Made by a program: the position numbers and the translations under genes. Positions 54,477-63,019 of a stretch of 64,000 nt of DNA are shown in pieces (position 1 is the stretch's first letter; each line of letters opens with the position of its first letter). Source of the DNA: Acidovorax soli (GTDB taxonomy: Bacteria > Pseudomonadota > Gammaproteobacteria > Burkholderiales > Burkholderiaceae_C); assembly GCF_900107605.1 (NCBI RefSeq), contig NZ_FNQJ01000012.1:1-64000 (forward strand). Direction: 5' to 3'. The notes under the pieces were generated by a model. It saw nothing but the letters and a program-made list of their open reading frames with translations. It ran no database searches and was not told the origin of the DNA.

Positions 54477-55379
54477 TCAAGGAAGGGCATCGAAACCATA
54501 CAGCCGCGCCGGGTTGTCGACCAGGATGCCATCCATGGCCGCGTCGCTGCCGGCCCAGACCTGCAGCAGGTCCACCAGATCGGCATCGTTCACGGTGCCG
54601 GGCGTCTCGGTGGTGTGCGGCCAGTCGCTGCCCCACACCAGGCGGTCGGGCGCAGCTTGCACCAAGGCCTGGCCCAGCGGCAGCGTGTCGGCATAGCTCG
54701 GGCCATGCACGGTCGAGCGCATGTAGGCGCCCGAGAGCTTGACCCAGGTGTTGCCCCCATCAAGCAAGCCGCGCACCACGCCATAGGCCTCCGCGGCCGG
54801 TCCTTGGGCCGGGTCGATGCGGCCCAGGTGGTCGATGACCAGGGGCACAGGCAAGGTGTGCAGCTGCGGCGCGAGCGCGATGAGTTGCTCCGGGTGCGCA
54901 AAGATCTGGATGTGCCAGCCCGCGCAGGCCGGGTGCTCCGCCACCTTGCGGGCCAGCGTGGCCAGCATGGCGGGCGTGGTGGTGCCCCACGATTGGGGCG
55001 AGACAAAGTTGACCCGCAGCCCGCGCACGCGGCGCGCAGCCAGGCGGGCCAGCTCGTCGGCGCTCACGTCCTCGCCCACCACGGCCACGCCGCGCGCAGC
55101 ATCGCCCAGTGGGTCCAGCGCATCGAGCGTGCAGGCATTGTCGGTGCCGTAGGTCGATGGCGTGACCAACACCGTGCGTGTGGTGCCCAGGCGTGCCTGC
55201 AGCTGCCGGTATGCCGCCACGGGCGCCACCGGCGGTGTGCGCGGCCAGTGGGCCGACGGCGCAAAGCGCGGGTCGAAGATGTGCATGTGGCTGTCGCACG
55301 CGCCGGGTGGCAACTGGCGCTGCGGGCGGTTCACCCCCACAGAGTGCGGGACGGGCGTGGTCAGCGCAGGCAATGCCAT
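54477..55379 (-). CDS. Amidohydrolase, LigI-like (2-pyrone-4,6-dicarboxylate hydrolase family)
   Basis: This 300-aa TIM-barrel protein of the COG3618 type has ACDSHMHIFDP (HxH), VVIDHLGRID (metal/catalytic His) and LVWGSDWPHT (Asp). Family members hydrolyse lactones, including 2-pyrone-4,6-dicarboxylate (LigI). Its start lies 4 bp after the stop of the upstream TctC gene, so the two are tightly coupled. Confidence 0.85.
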   Translation of the reverse strand: MALPALTTPVPHSVGVNRPQRQLPPGACDSHMHIFDPRFAPSAHWPRTPPVAPVAAYRQLQARLGTTRTVLVTPSTYGTDNACTLDALDPLGDAARGVAVVGEDVSADELARLAARRVRGLRVNFVSPQSWGTTTPAMLATLARKVAEHPACAGWHIQIFAHPEQLIALAPQLHTLPVPLVIDHLGRIDPAQGPAAEAYGVVRGLLDGGNTWVKLSGAYMRSTVHGPSYADTLPLGQALVQAAPDRLVWGSDWPHTTETPGTVNDADLVDLLQVWAGSDAAMDGILVDNPARLYGFDALP

Positions 55380-55383
55380 CGGC

Positions 55384-56340
55384 TCAATCCAGTTTGATAT
55401 TGCCCTTGCGCACCACATCGCCCCACTTCGCGTCTTCCTTCTTCAGGAAGGCGGCAAAGTCTGCGGGCGTGGAGCCTACGGGCTGTGCGCCGAGGTCGGC
55501 CAAGCGCTGCTTCACTTCGTCTTCCTTCAGCACGTCTTGCAGGGCTTGCTGCAGCTTGGTGGCGATGGGGGCTGGCACGCCTGCGGGCAGGAACACGCCG
55601 TTCCACTCATAAGCCTCGTAACCGGGGATGGCGGCCTCGGCCACCGTGGGCACATCGGGCAGGCGCTTGGAGCGCTCGGGCGCCGACACGGCCAATGCGC
55701 GCAGCTTGCCGCCCGACACATGCGGGTAGGTGGCGGCCACGGTGCCGAACATGAAGTCCACCTGGCCGGCGATCACATCGGTGATGGCGGGTCCGCCGCT
55801 CTTGTAGGGCACATGCACCATGTCCAGGCCCAGCTTCTGGGCCATCAGTTCCGCTGCCAGGCGCTGCACCGTGCCGCTGCCGCCCGAGGCAAAGTTGATC
55901 TTGCCCGGCTGGGCCTTGGCCTTGGCGATCAGCTCGCCCACGTTCTTGTAGGGCGCATCGCTTTTGACGATCAGCACATTGGGCGCCAGCAGCACCAGCG
56001 ACAACGGCTGCAGCGCGTTGGCGGCATACGGCATCTTGGGGAACAGGTGCGGGTTGATGGAGTACGGCGTGGCGTCGTACAGCATGGTGTAGCCGTCGGC
56101 CGGTGCCTTGGCCACGTAGCTGGCGCCAATGGTGCCGCTGGCACCGGCCTTGTTGTCCACGATCACGCTGCCGCCCAGCTTGGCGCCCAGGCGGGTGGCG
56201 ACCACGCGGGCCACGGCATCGGCCGCGCCGCCGGGGGCGTAAGGCACGACGATGGTGATGGGCCGCTCGGGGAAAGCGGCATGGGCCACGCCAGCAGCCA
56301 GGGCACAGGCAGCGATCAGGGGTTTGAGGAAGCGGAACAT
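55384..56340 (-). CDS. TctC/Bug-family solute-binding protein (1 of 4)
   Basis: This 318-aa periplasmic protein has a signal peptide (residues 1-21), then AFPERPITIVVPYAPGGAADAVARVVA (family signature) and AKAPADGYTMLYDAT. It binds a carboxylate for a tripartite tricarboxylate-type transporter. Its gene stands between the second TctC gene and the amidohydrolase gene. No tctA/tctB membrane genes are in the window. Confidence 0.9.
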   Translation of the reverse strand: MFRFLKPLIAACALAAGVAHAAFPERPITIVVPYAPGGAADAVARVVATRLGAKLGGSVIVDNKAGASGTIGASYVAKAPADGYTMLYDATPYSINPHLFPKMPYAANALQPLSLVLLAPNVLIVKSDAPYKNVGELIAKAKAQPGKINFASGGSGTVQRLAAELMAQKLGLDMVHVPYKSGGPAITDVIAGQVDFMFGTVAATYPHVSGGKLRALAVSAPERSKRLPDVPTVAEAAIPGYEAYEWNGVFLPAGVPAPIATKLQQALQDVLKEDEVKQRLADLGAQPVGSTPADFAAFLKKEDAKWGDVVRKGNIKLD

Positions 56341-56385
56341 GGGTTCTCCAATCAATACAGGGTTCTACAACAGCGACAGGGCCGC

Positions 56386-57384
56386 TCAATCTGCTTTCAG
56401 ATCCAGTGCCTTGGCAATCTGGCTGTGGGTGGCCACCTCCCGCGCCACGCGGGCGGCAAAGGGGGCGCCGCACTGCGATTCGGGTGTCATGCCCAGGCCG
56501 CTGAGTTTTTCAGCGGCCGCAGCGCTCTTGGCAAATTCGGCGGCGGCCTGCTCCAGCGCCTGGGCAACGGGCTCGGGCAGGCCCGCAGGGGCCAGCACGC
56601 CGTACCACACGTCGGCGGCGTAGTTGCCACCGCCGGCCTCGGCAAAGGTGGGCAGGTCGGGCACCAGGGCCGAGCGCTGGGGCGCGCCCACGGCCAGCGC
56701 GCGCAGCTTGCCGCTCTTGATCTGCGGCAGCACCGAACCCAGGGTGGCGAAAGAGCTGTCGAGCTGACCGCCCATCAGGTCCGTCACCACGGGTGCCGCG
56801 CCCTTGTAGGGCACATGGTTGAGCTGCAGGCCCTGGGCGCGGGCAAACACCTCGGTGGCGAAGTGGCCCGAGCTGCCCACTCCGGCCGTGCCGGCGGTCA
56901 CGCGGCCGGGCTCGGCGCGGGCCTTGGCCAGGTAGTCGGCCAGGGTCTTCACGGGCAGGCCGGGGGCCACCACCAGCACCGTGGGGCTGCTGGCCACGGT
57001 GCACAGGGGGCGGAAGGACTTCACTGCATCGAACTTGACCCGATTCTGGTACAGCCCCGGAATCATGGTGTGGTTGGTGGCGCCAAACAGCAGCGTGTAG
57101 CCATCGGCCGGGGCACTGGCCACGGCCTGCGCGGCAATGATGGTGCCCGCGCCGGGCTTGTTGTCGATGATGAAGGGCTGGCCCAGCGCCTTGCTGGCGT
57201 GGTCGGCAAACGCACGCGCCACCACATCGGTGGGGCCGCCTGCGGCAAAGCCCACCACCAGCTTCACGGGCTTGGTCGGGTAGGCTGCTGCGCCCGTTTG
57301 CGCATGGGCCGCGCCAGACGCTACCAAAGTAATAGCTATCAGTGCTTGATAGACGGTCGCCATAGGCATTTTTTGCTTCAACAT
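56386..57384 (-). CDS. TctC/Bug-family solute-binding protein (2 of 4)
   Basis: This 332-aa protein starts at ATG 57384, 9 nt after GGAG. A signal peptide (cleavage after AHAQ) precedes YPTKPVKLVVGFAAGGPTDVVARA. The signal peptide core (YQALIAITLVAS) is encoded by an AT-rich stretch matching half of the dispersed repeat. It is diverged from its three sister proteins in the operon, so it probably binds a different carboxylate. Confidence 0.9.
   Translation of the reverse strand: MLKQKMPMATVYQALIAITLVASGAAHAQTGAAAYPTKPVKLVVGFAAGGPTDVVARAFADHASKALGQPFIIDNKPGAGTIIAAQAVASAPADGYTLLFGATNHTMIPGLYQNRVKFDAVKSFRPLCTVASSPTVLVVAPGLPVKTLADYLAKARAEPGRVTAGTAGVGSSGHFATEVFARAQGLQLNHVPYKGAAPVVTDLMGGQLDSSFATLGSVLPQIKSGKLRALAVGAPQRSALVPDLPTFAEAGGGNYAADVWYGVLAPAGLPEPVAQALEQAAAEFAKSAAAAEKLSGLGMTPESQCGAPFAARVAREVATHSQIAKALDLKAD
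57320..57352. repeat. Repeat-derived segment encoding a TctC signal peptide
   Basis: On the coding (minus) strand TATCAAGCACTGATAGCTAT is followed by TACTTTGGTAGC, half of the AGCGCTTAT family (AAGCRCT-n-TAGCTATTA-TTTTG-TAGC). It encodes the hydrophobic core of the signal peptide. Confidence 0.55.
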
Positions 57385-57397
57385 GGTGAAGACTCCT

Positions 57398-58408
57398 TCA
57401 ATCAATGCGGATGCCGCTGGTGCGAATGACCTCGGCCCACTTCGTGGTTTCGGTTTTCAGGAAGGCGCTGAACTCCTGCGCGCTGGAGCCCACGCCCTGC
57501 ACGCCCAGCTCGGCAAAGCGCTTCTTCATCTCGGGGCTGGCCACGATGGCACGGGTTTCGGCCTCCAGCCGCTCCAGCACGGGGCGCGGCGTGCCCGCGG
57601 GGGCGAACAGGCCATTCCACTCGCTGACCTGGAAGCCGGGCACGCCGGACTCGGCCACGGTGGGCACGGCCTCCCAGCCCTCGGCGCGGCGGGGCGAGGT
57701 GATGGCCAGCGCACGCAGCTTGCCGCTTTTGACGAATGGGCCGCTAGCCGTGGTGGCGCTGAACATCACGTCCACCTGTCCACCGATCAGGTCGGTGAGC
57801 GCGGGCGCGCCGCCCCGGTAGGGGATGTGGGTGATGGCCACTTTTTGCCCCTGCTTGAACAGCTCGCCCGCCAGGTGCTGGGCGCCACCGTTGCCGGCCG
57901 ATGCATAGGTCAGGTTACCGGGGCGAGCCTTGGCGGCCTTGGCCACATCGGCCACCGACTGGAAGGGCGACATGGCCGGCACCACCATCAGCAGCGGCAC
58001 TTGCAGCACGAGCGAGATGGGTGCGAAGTCCTTGCTGGCTTCGAACGGCAGCTTGGGGAACAGACTAGGGTTGACGGTGAAGGCCGTGGCATCGAGCAGC
58101 AGCGTGTAGCCATCGGCGGGTGCCTTGGCCACGGCCGCCGCGCCAATGGTGCCGCTGCCGCCGGGGCGGTTGTCCACCACCACCTGCTGGCCCAGGCGTT
58201 GGCCCAGTTGTGTGGCCAGCAGGCGTGCGGTGTTGTCGGCATTGCCGCCGGCCGGGTACGGCACCACCAGCTTGAGGGGCTTGTCGGGCCAGGTCGCCTG
58301 CGCCAGTGCGGGCAGTGCAGCCGTGGCACCGATTGCTACGAAACCAATCGCTGCCAGCGCATTACGGATAAGCGCTACAGGCCGTTCAGGCTTGAAACTT
58401 TTGTTCAT
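57398..58408 (-). CDS. TctC/Bug-family solute-binding protein (3 of 4)
   Basis: This 336-aa protein has a signal peptide (residues 1-36, cleavage after ALAQA) and the motifs WPDKPLKLVVPYPAGGNADNTARLL and AKAPADGYTLLLDAT. The signal peptide (VALIRNALAAIGFVAIGA) is encoded by an almost complete repeat copy (58334-58386). It lies 13 bp before the next TctC gene and 150 bp after the dehydrogenase gene. Confidence 0.9.
   Translation of the reverse strand: MNKSFKPERPVALIRNALAAIGFVAIGATAALPALAQATWPDKPLKLVVPYPAGGNADNTARLLATQLGQRLGQQVVVDNRPGGSGTIGAAAVAKAPADGYTLLLDATAFTVNPSLFPKLPFEASKDFAPISLVLQVPLLMVVPAMSPFQSVADVAKAAKARPGNLTYASAGNGGAQHLAGELFKQGQKVAITHIPYRGGAPALTDLIGGQVDVMFSATTASGPFVKSGKLRALAITSPRRAEGWEAVPTVAESGVPGFQVSEWNGLFAPAGTPRPVLERLEAETRAIVASPEMKKRFAELGVQGVGSSAQEFSAFLKTETTKWAEVIRTSGIRID
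58334..58386. repeat. Repeat copy encoding a TctC signal peptide
   Basis: On the coding strand GGCCTGTAGCGCTTATCCGT is followed by AATGCGCTGGCAGCGATTGG and TTTCGTAGC. This is a full, slightly diverged member of the family: TAGCGCTTAT-n-GCGCTGGCAGC-n-TTGTAGC. It supplies the leader residues VALIRNALAAIGFVA. Confidence 0.65.
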
Positions 58409-58461
58409 GGGAAATGTCTCCTGTCATGGACTGCGCAGACCGCAGCCGCTGGTTTTGGCGC

Positions 58462-58483
58462 GGGCCGGTGCTGACACCGGCCC
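58462..58483. other. Strong hairpin between dehydrogenase and third TctC gene
   Basis: GGGCCGGTG-ctga-CACCGGCCC is a perfect 9-bp stem in the 150-bp gap. No U-run follows on either strand, so it is not a classic terminator. It may protect or process the operon mRNA. Confidence 0.4.
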
Positions 58484-58558
58484 CGTCCAGTCGGGCACAC
58501 AACGCTGGCGTACCCTGCCCTGCTTCACTTCATTCACACGGTAGGGTTCAGCCCCAAC

Positions 58559-59500
58559 TCAAGCCGTTTCAATGGCAGTCGCCGGCACACGGTCCAGCAC
58601 GGCCAGCAGGTTCTGGGCAGCACCCACACCCATGTTCACGTAGGCGTCACTTGTCACGCCGCCGATATGGGGGCTGAGGATGATGTTTTTCTCGCCCTGG
58701 AAGGGGTGGCCGGCCGTCATGGGCTCCACCGCAAAGCTGTCCAGCCCGGCGGCCATGACCTGGCCCGAGCGCACGGCGGCCAGCAGCGCGGCCTCGTCGA
58801 TCAGGCCCCCACGTGCGGTGTTCACCACGATCACGCCGCGCCTGCATTGCGCCAGCGTGATGGCGTTCAGCAGGTTGCGGTTGTCGTCGGTCAGCGGGCA
58901 GTGCAAAGACACCGCATCCGATTCGCGCCAGATCGTTTCCAGGTCCACCGCCTGTACATAGGCGGGCAGGTTTTTGGCAAATGGGTCGAAGCCGATCACG
59001 CGCATGCCCAGGGCGTCGGCCATCTTGGCAAAGCGCAGGCCAATGGCGCCCAGGCCCACCAGGCCCACGGTGCGGCCACCCAGTTCCAGGCTCTTGTGCG
59101 TGGCCTTGTCCCAGTGGCCGGCGTGCATGCGCGCATCCAATACCACCACGGATTTGGCGCAGGCCAGCAGCAGGGCCAGGGCCTGCTCGGCCACGGCAGT
59201 GGCGTTGGCGCCCACGGCGGCCACCACCTCGATGCCACGGGCTTTCGCGGCCACCTTGTCGATGGTGTCGGTGCCGCTGCCGTGCTTGGAGATGACCTTG
59301 AGCGCGGGCGCCGCATCCATCACCGCAGCGCCCACCTTGCCGTAGCGCACGATGATGGCCACCGGGTTGTGGCGCTGGCACAGGGCCACCATGTCGTCTT
59401 CGGTGGGCGTCTTGCCCGCGTAGACGACTTCGTAGCCCGTGAGCAGGTCGAGGGCTTGTTGCGCCAGATCGGCGCCGGTCACGATGATGGTTTGGCTCAC
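58559..59500 (-). CDS. D-2-hydroxyacid dehydrogenase family protein
   Basis: This 313-aa NAD-dependent enzyme has the Rossmann motif GLVGLGAIGLRFAKMADALG and the catalytic set: Arg in NTARGGLIDE, the downstream Glu and His in LSPHIGGVTSDAY. It resembles D-3-phosphoglycerate dehydrogenase and glyoxylate/hydroxypyruvate reductases. The start is GTG 59500, overlapping the RraA-family stop by 4 nt (GTGA). It probably interconverts a 2-oxo and 2-hydroxy acid of the operon's pathway. Confidence 0.88.
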   Translation of the reverse strand: MSQTIIVTGADLAQQALDLLTGYEVVYAGKTPTEDDMVALCQRHNPVAIIVRYGKVGAAVMDAAPALKVISKHGSGTDTIDKVAAKARGIEVVAAVGANATAVAEQALALLLACAKSVVVLDARMHAGHWDKATHKSLELGGRTVGLVGLGAIGLRFAKMADALGMRVIGFDPFAKNLPAYVQAVDLETIWRESDAVSLHCPLTDDNRNLLNAITLAQCRRGVIVVNTARGGLIDEAALLAAVRSGQVMAAGLDSFAVEPMTAGHPFQGEKNIILSPHIGGVTSDAYVNMGVGAAQNLLAVLDRVPATAIETA

Positions 59501-60183
59501 AGCGATTCCCCTTCCTTCAACACGCCCGCAGCGCGCAAGGCGGCGGGCAGCCACTTCGATGCGGTGTCGCCACGGGCAATGGCTTCGATGCGGGCGGCTT
59601 CGTCGGCCACCTTCTTGTCGGCCAGGGCCAGCATGGCGGGGGCTTTTTCGCGCTCGATGACGACCACGCCATCGGCGTCACCCACCACCAGGTCGCCGGG
59701 GTTCACCACCGCACCACCGGCGCTGATGGGATGGTTGATGCGGCCGGGCACGAACTTGGTGGGCCCTGCGGGGTTGAAGCCAGCGCTGAACACGGGGAAG
59801 TCCAGCTCCAGGATCTCCAGCTTGTCGCGGATGGCGGCGTCCACGATCACGCCGGCCAGGCCGCGCTTCTTGCAGGCGCTGAGCATCAGCGTGCCCATCA
59901 GCGCCGCCGTCTGGTCGCCCTTGCCGTCGATCACCAGCACGTCGCCCGGCTGGGCCAGGGCGATGGCGGCGTGGATCATGAGGTTGTCACCAGGGCGCAC
60001 TTCCACGGTGAAGGCGGGCCCGGCCACTTTCATGGCCTGGTGCACGGGCGCCACGCGGCCATGCATCGTGCCGCGGCGGCCGGCCACATCGGCCAGGATG
60101 GCGGCCTGGTAGGTAGCGGCTTGTTGCACCACGTCGGCGCTCACGCGGTCGATGGCGCGGATGATTTCAGGGAGTTGGCTCAT
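59497..60183 (-). CDS. RraA-family / HMG-CHA aldolase-like protein
   Basis: This 228-aa protein carries GDVLVIDGKGDQTAALMG and VIVDAAIRDKLEI with the conserved Arg-Asp pair of 4-hydroxy-4-methyl-2-oxoglutarate (or 4-carboxy-4-hydroxy-2-oxoadipate) aldolases. It would split a 2-oxo-4-hydroxy acid to pyruvate plus oxaloacetate or pyruvate. RraA, the RNase E inhibitor, has the same fold but is shorter (about 160 aa) and not expected in a catabolic operon. Confidence 0.85.
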   Translation of the reverse strand: MSQLPEIIRAIDRVSADVVQQAATYQAAILADVAGRRGTMHGRVAPVHQAMKVAGPAFTVEVRPGDNLMIHAAIALAQPGDVLVIDGKGDQTAALMGTLMLSACKKRGLAGVIVDAAIRDKLEILELDFPVFSAGFNPAGPTKFVPGRINHPISAGGAVVNPGDLVVGDADGVVVIEREKAPAMLALADKKVADEAARIEAIARGDTASKWLPAALRAAGVLKEGESL

Positions 60184-60360
60184 GGTGAATCTTTGTGAAG
60201 AACGGTGGTAACAGTGAAATCAGCACTGCGCAGCAGGCTTGGCCTTGCCTGCAAAGCGCCCATGCCGCGGCGCCACCACCCAACGATGGGCGGCTGTCGG
60301 CGAGATGCATGGAAAAAAAGGACTGGGGCATGCGCAGTGCGCTCTGCCCCAGCGAGCGCG

Positions 60361-61368
60361 TCAGTCCAGGCTGGCGCCCGAGTCCTTGACGATCCTGGCC
60401 CAGCGCGGCACCTCGGCGCGCAACAGCTGGCCGAACTGCTCGGCCGAGCCGCCCAGCACGTCACCGCCCTCGGAGCGCAGCTTGTCAGCCACCTCGGGCT
60501 GCTGCAGGGCCGCGTTGATGGCCTTGTTGAGCTGCGCCACGATGGGCGCAGGCGTACCAGCGGGCGCCAGGATGCCAAACCAGGTCACGGCCTCGAAGCC
60601 CTTGTAGCCCGACTCGGCGAGCGTGGGCACATCGGGCAACTGGGATGAGCGCTTGGCCGAGGTGATGGCCAGCACCTTGAGCTTGCCGTTGCGCACCTGG
60701 CCCAGCAGCGTGGGCACGGACGACATGTACAGGTCGATCTGCCCGCCCACCAGGTCCGTCATGGCCTGGGCCGCGCCCTTGTAGGGGATGTGGCGCAACT
60801 GGATGCCCGCGGCATTCTCGGCCAGTTCGCCCGCCAGGTGGGCCACGGTGCCGTTGCCCGAGTAGCCCAGCGTCAGCGCATCGGGCTTGCCTTTGGAGGC
60901 CGCCACCACATCGGCGAAGGTCTTGAAAGGCGAGTTGGCCGGTGCGGCCATCACGATGGGCGAAGAAGACACCAGGGCCACGGGCACCAGGTCCTTGAGC
61001 GGGTCGTAGGGCAGCTTGGGGTACAGCGTGGGGTTGATGGCCAGGTTACTGGTCTGGCCCATGACCAGGGTGTAGCCGTCGGCCGGCGACTTGGCTGCAG
61101 CGTCCACACCCAGGTTGCCACCCGCACCGGGCCGGTTGTCCACGATCACATTCCACTTGTTCTGGTCGGCGAGCTTTTGCGCCACGGTGCGCGCAATCAT
61201 GTCGGTACCGCCACCGGGCGGGAATGGCACGATCAGGCGGATGGGCTTGGCTGGATAGGCAGCCTGTGCCAGGGCGGCGCCGGTGGGTATGGCAGCAGAG
61301 GCAAGGCCCAGGAGGGCAGCGCAAAGCTGTGCACTGAAGGAACGCGAAAGCGATGAAAGCACTGGCAT
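60361..61368 (-). CDS. TctC/Bug-family solute-binding protein (4 of 4)
   Basis: This 335-aa protein is the promoter-proximal gene of the operon. A signal peptide (residues 1-35) precedes YPAKPIRLIVPFPPGGGTDMIARTVA and AKSPADGYTLVMGQT. ATG 61368 follows GGAG by 8 nt. It is divergent from iclR by 132 bp. The 177-bp gap to the aldolase gene holds no gene. Confidence 0.9.
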   Translation of the reverse strand: MPVLSSLSRSFSAQLCAALLGLASAAIPTGAALAQAAYPAKPIRLIVPFPPGGGTDMIARTVAQKLADQNKWNVIVDNRPGAGGNLGVDAAAKSPADGYTLVMGQTSNLAINPTLYPKLPYDPLKDLVPVALVSSSPIVMAAPANSPFKTFADVVAASKGKPDALTLGYSGNGTVAHLAGELAENAAGIQLRHIPYKGAAQAMTDLVGGQIDLYMSSVPTLLGQVRNGKLKVLAITSAKRSSQLPDVPTLAESGYKGFEAVTWFGILAPAGTPAPIVAQLNKAINAALQQPEVADKLRSEGGDVLGGSAEQFGQLLRAEVPRWARIVKDSGASLD

Positions 61369-61435
61369 GGATTTGTCTCCGTTATGGTGGTTCGTCACGC
61401 CGTTGTGCAAGAGTTCTTCAAGCCCAGCGCCGTGG

Positions 61436-61490
61436 GTGCAACTTTACGCAGACGTTTCAACCCATACAATGCAGTTGCACACAATGAAAC
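61436..61490. promoter_or_regulatory. Interleaved inverted repeats in the IclR divergent promoter
   Basis: GTGCAACT (61436-61443) pairs with AGTTGCAC (61473-61480), and GTTTCA (61454-61459) pairs with TGAAAC (61485-61490). Both lie between iclR and the first TctC gene. They are candidates for IclR operators, but the centre distances (29 and 25 nt) are large for one dimer. Confidence 0.4.
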
Positions 61491-61500
61491 GAATTCCGCC

Positions 61501-62316
61501 ATGAGCAACAGCCCTGCCCAACCCCTGCGCCCCGCCCCACCCAGGGCCCCGGAGCTACCTGCCACAGGCGCTGCGGCGGCAGCCAAAGACACCGGTGGCG
61601 TCATCGCCGTCACACGCGCCCTGCAGGTGCTGGAGGCCTTTGCGCTGGGTGAATCCAGCCTGCCGCTGGCCGAACTGAGCCGCCGCTGCGGTCTGCACAA
61701 GACCACGGTGCTGCGCCTGGCGCGCACACTGGCGCACTCGGGCTTCATGGTGCAGCGCGAGGACGGCGACTGGCGCCTGGGCCCCGCCGCAGGCTGGCTG
61801 GGCGCGCGCTACCAGGCGGGCTTTGATGTGCAGAACGTGCTCGAACCCGCGCTGCGTGAGCTGACCCTCGCCACCGGCGAAAGCGCGGCGTTCTATGTGC
61901 GCGAGGGCAATGTGCGGACCTGCCTGGTCCGCGTGGAAGGCCCGCAGGCCCTGCGCCACCACGCGCGCATGGGCGAAGGCCTGCCGCTGGACAAGGGCTC
62001 GCCAGGCCGCGTGATCCTGGCCTTCTCGGGCGAGCCAGGCAAGGCCTACGAAGAGATCCGCAAGAAGGGCTACCACTGGTCCATCGGCGAGCGCGAACAG
62101 GGCGTGGCCACCGTGTCGGCCCCGGTGTTCGGCATGCACTGGCGCCTGATGGGCTCGGTGTGCATCTCGGGCCCGGCCTCGCGCCTGCCGGCCGAAAAAC
62201 TGGAGTCTCTGGCACAGACCGTGATCGCTGCGGCCACGCAGTTGTCGTATGCGCTGGCGGGCAATTCGGCAGCGCCTGCCCACGCCCCGGTGCGGGCCAC
62301 CCAATGGCATCCTTGA
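61501..62316 (+). CDS. IclR-family transcriptional regulator
   Basis: This 271-aa regulator has an N-terminal winged HTH (about residues 35-95; LPLAELSRRCGLHKTTVLRLARTL) and an IclR effector domain (about 110-255; GEGLPLDKGSPGRVILAF ... VSAPVFG). It is divergent from the eight-gene TctC/lactonase operon and is the natural candidate to control it, responding to an organic acid. It may also read into the AhpD-like gene 46 bp downstream. Confidence 0.9.
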   Translation: MSNSPAQPLRPAPPRAPELPATGAAAAAKDTGGVIAVTRALQVLEAFALGESSLPLAELSRRCGLHKTTVLRLARTLAHSGFMVQREDGDWRLGPAAGWLGARYQAGFDVQNVLEPALRELTLATGESAAFYVREGNVRTCLVRVEGPQALRHHARMGEGLPLDKGSPGRVILAFSGEPGKAYEEIRKKGYHWSIGEREQGVATVSAPVFGMHWRLMGSVCISGPASRLPAEKLESLAQTVIAAATQLSYALAGNSAAPAHAPVRATQWHP

Positions 62317-62362
62317 TACTTGCATCCGTTATCAACCACGTACAAAAACCGAGGAGACTGCC

Positions 62363-62935
62363 GTGAGCCGCTACCCCTTCCCCGACCTGAACACCCTGCC
62401 CGAGGACATCCGCGCGCGGATTCTGGAGGTGCAGGAGAAGGCGGGATTCATCCCCAACGTGTTCCTCGCCTTTGCCCGCCGTCCGGCCGAATGGCGCGCG
62501 TTTTTCGCGTACCACGATGCGCTCATGCTCAAGGAGGAAGGCAGCCTGACCAAGGGCGAGCGCGAGATGATCGTCACCGCCACCAGCGCGGCCAACCAGT
62601 GCCTGTACTGCGTGGTGGCGCATGGCGCCATCCTGCGCATCTACGAAAAGAAACCCTTCGTGGCCGACCAGGTGGCCGTGAACCACCGCAAGGCGGACAT
62701 CACGCCGCGCCAGCGCGCCATGCTCGACTTCGCCATGAAGGTCTGCCAGCGCGCGCACGAGGTGGAAGACGCCGACTTCACCGCCCTGCACGCCCATGGC
62801 CTGGACGACGAGGACATCTGGGACATTGCCGCCATCACGGCATTCTTTGGTCTCTCCAACCGCATGGCCAGTTTTGCGGGCATGCAGCCCAACCCCGAGT
62901 TCTATCTGATGGGGCGGGTGCCCAAGCAGAAATAA
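62363..62935 (+). CDS. Peroxidase-related AhpD/CMD-family protein
   Basis: This 190-aa protein follows GAGGAGA with a GTG start. It has the AhpD-type catalytic motif NQCLYCVVAHGAIL (CxxC...H) and the uncharacterised-peroxidase-related profile (PEDIRARILEVQEKAGFIPNVF at the N-terminus). It probably reduces peroxides using its two Cys residues. It lies 46 bp after iclR in the same direction. Confidence 0.85.
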   Translation: MSRYPFPDLNTLPEDIRARILEVQEKAGFIPNVFLAFARRPAEWRAFFAYHDALMLKEEGSLTKGEREMIVTATSAANQCLYCVVAHGAILRIYEKKPFVADQVAVNHRKADITPRQRAMLDFAMKVCQRAHEVEDADFTALHAHGLDDEDIWDIAAITAFFGLSNRMASFAGMQPNPEFYLMGRVPKQK

Positions 62936-62967
62936 GAAAAGAGGCCGGCTCCGCAGGATTACGACTT

Positions 62968-63019
62968 GCTTGATAGCTTCAAGCGCTTAACTCATAAGCA
63001 CTTGAGCCCTATTTCATTC
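62968..63019. repeat. Intergenic copy of the AGCGCTTAT repeat
   Basis: CTTGATAGCTTCAAGCGCTT is followed by AACTCATAAGCACTTGAGCC and CTATTTCATTC. TCAAGCGCTTA-actca-TAAGCACTTGA is a palindrome with one mismatch. It separates the convergent peroxidase and thioesterase genes and borders the thioesterase stop codon. Confidence 0.7.
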
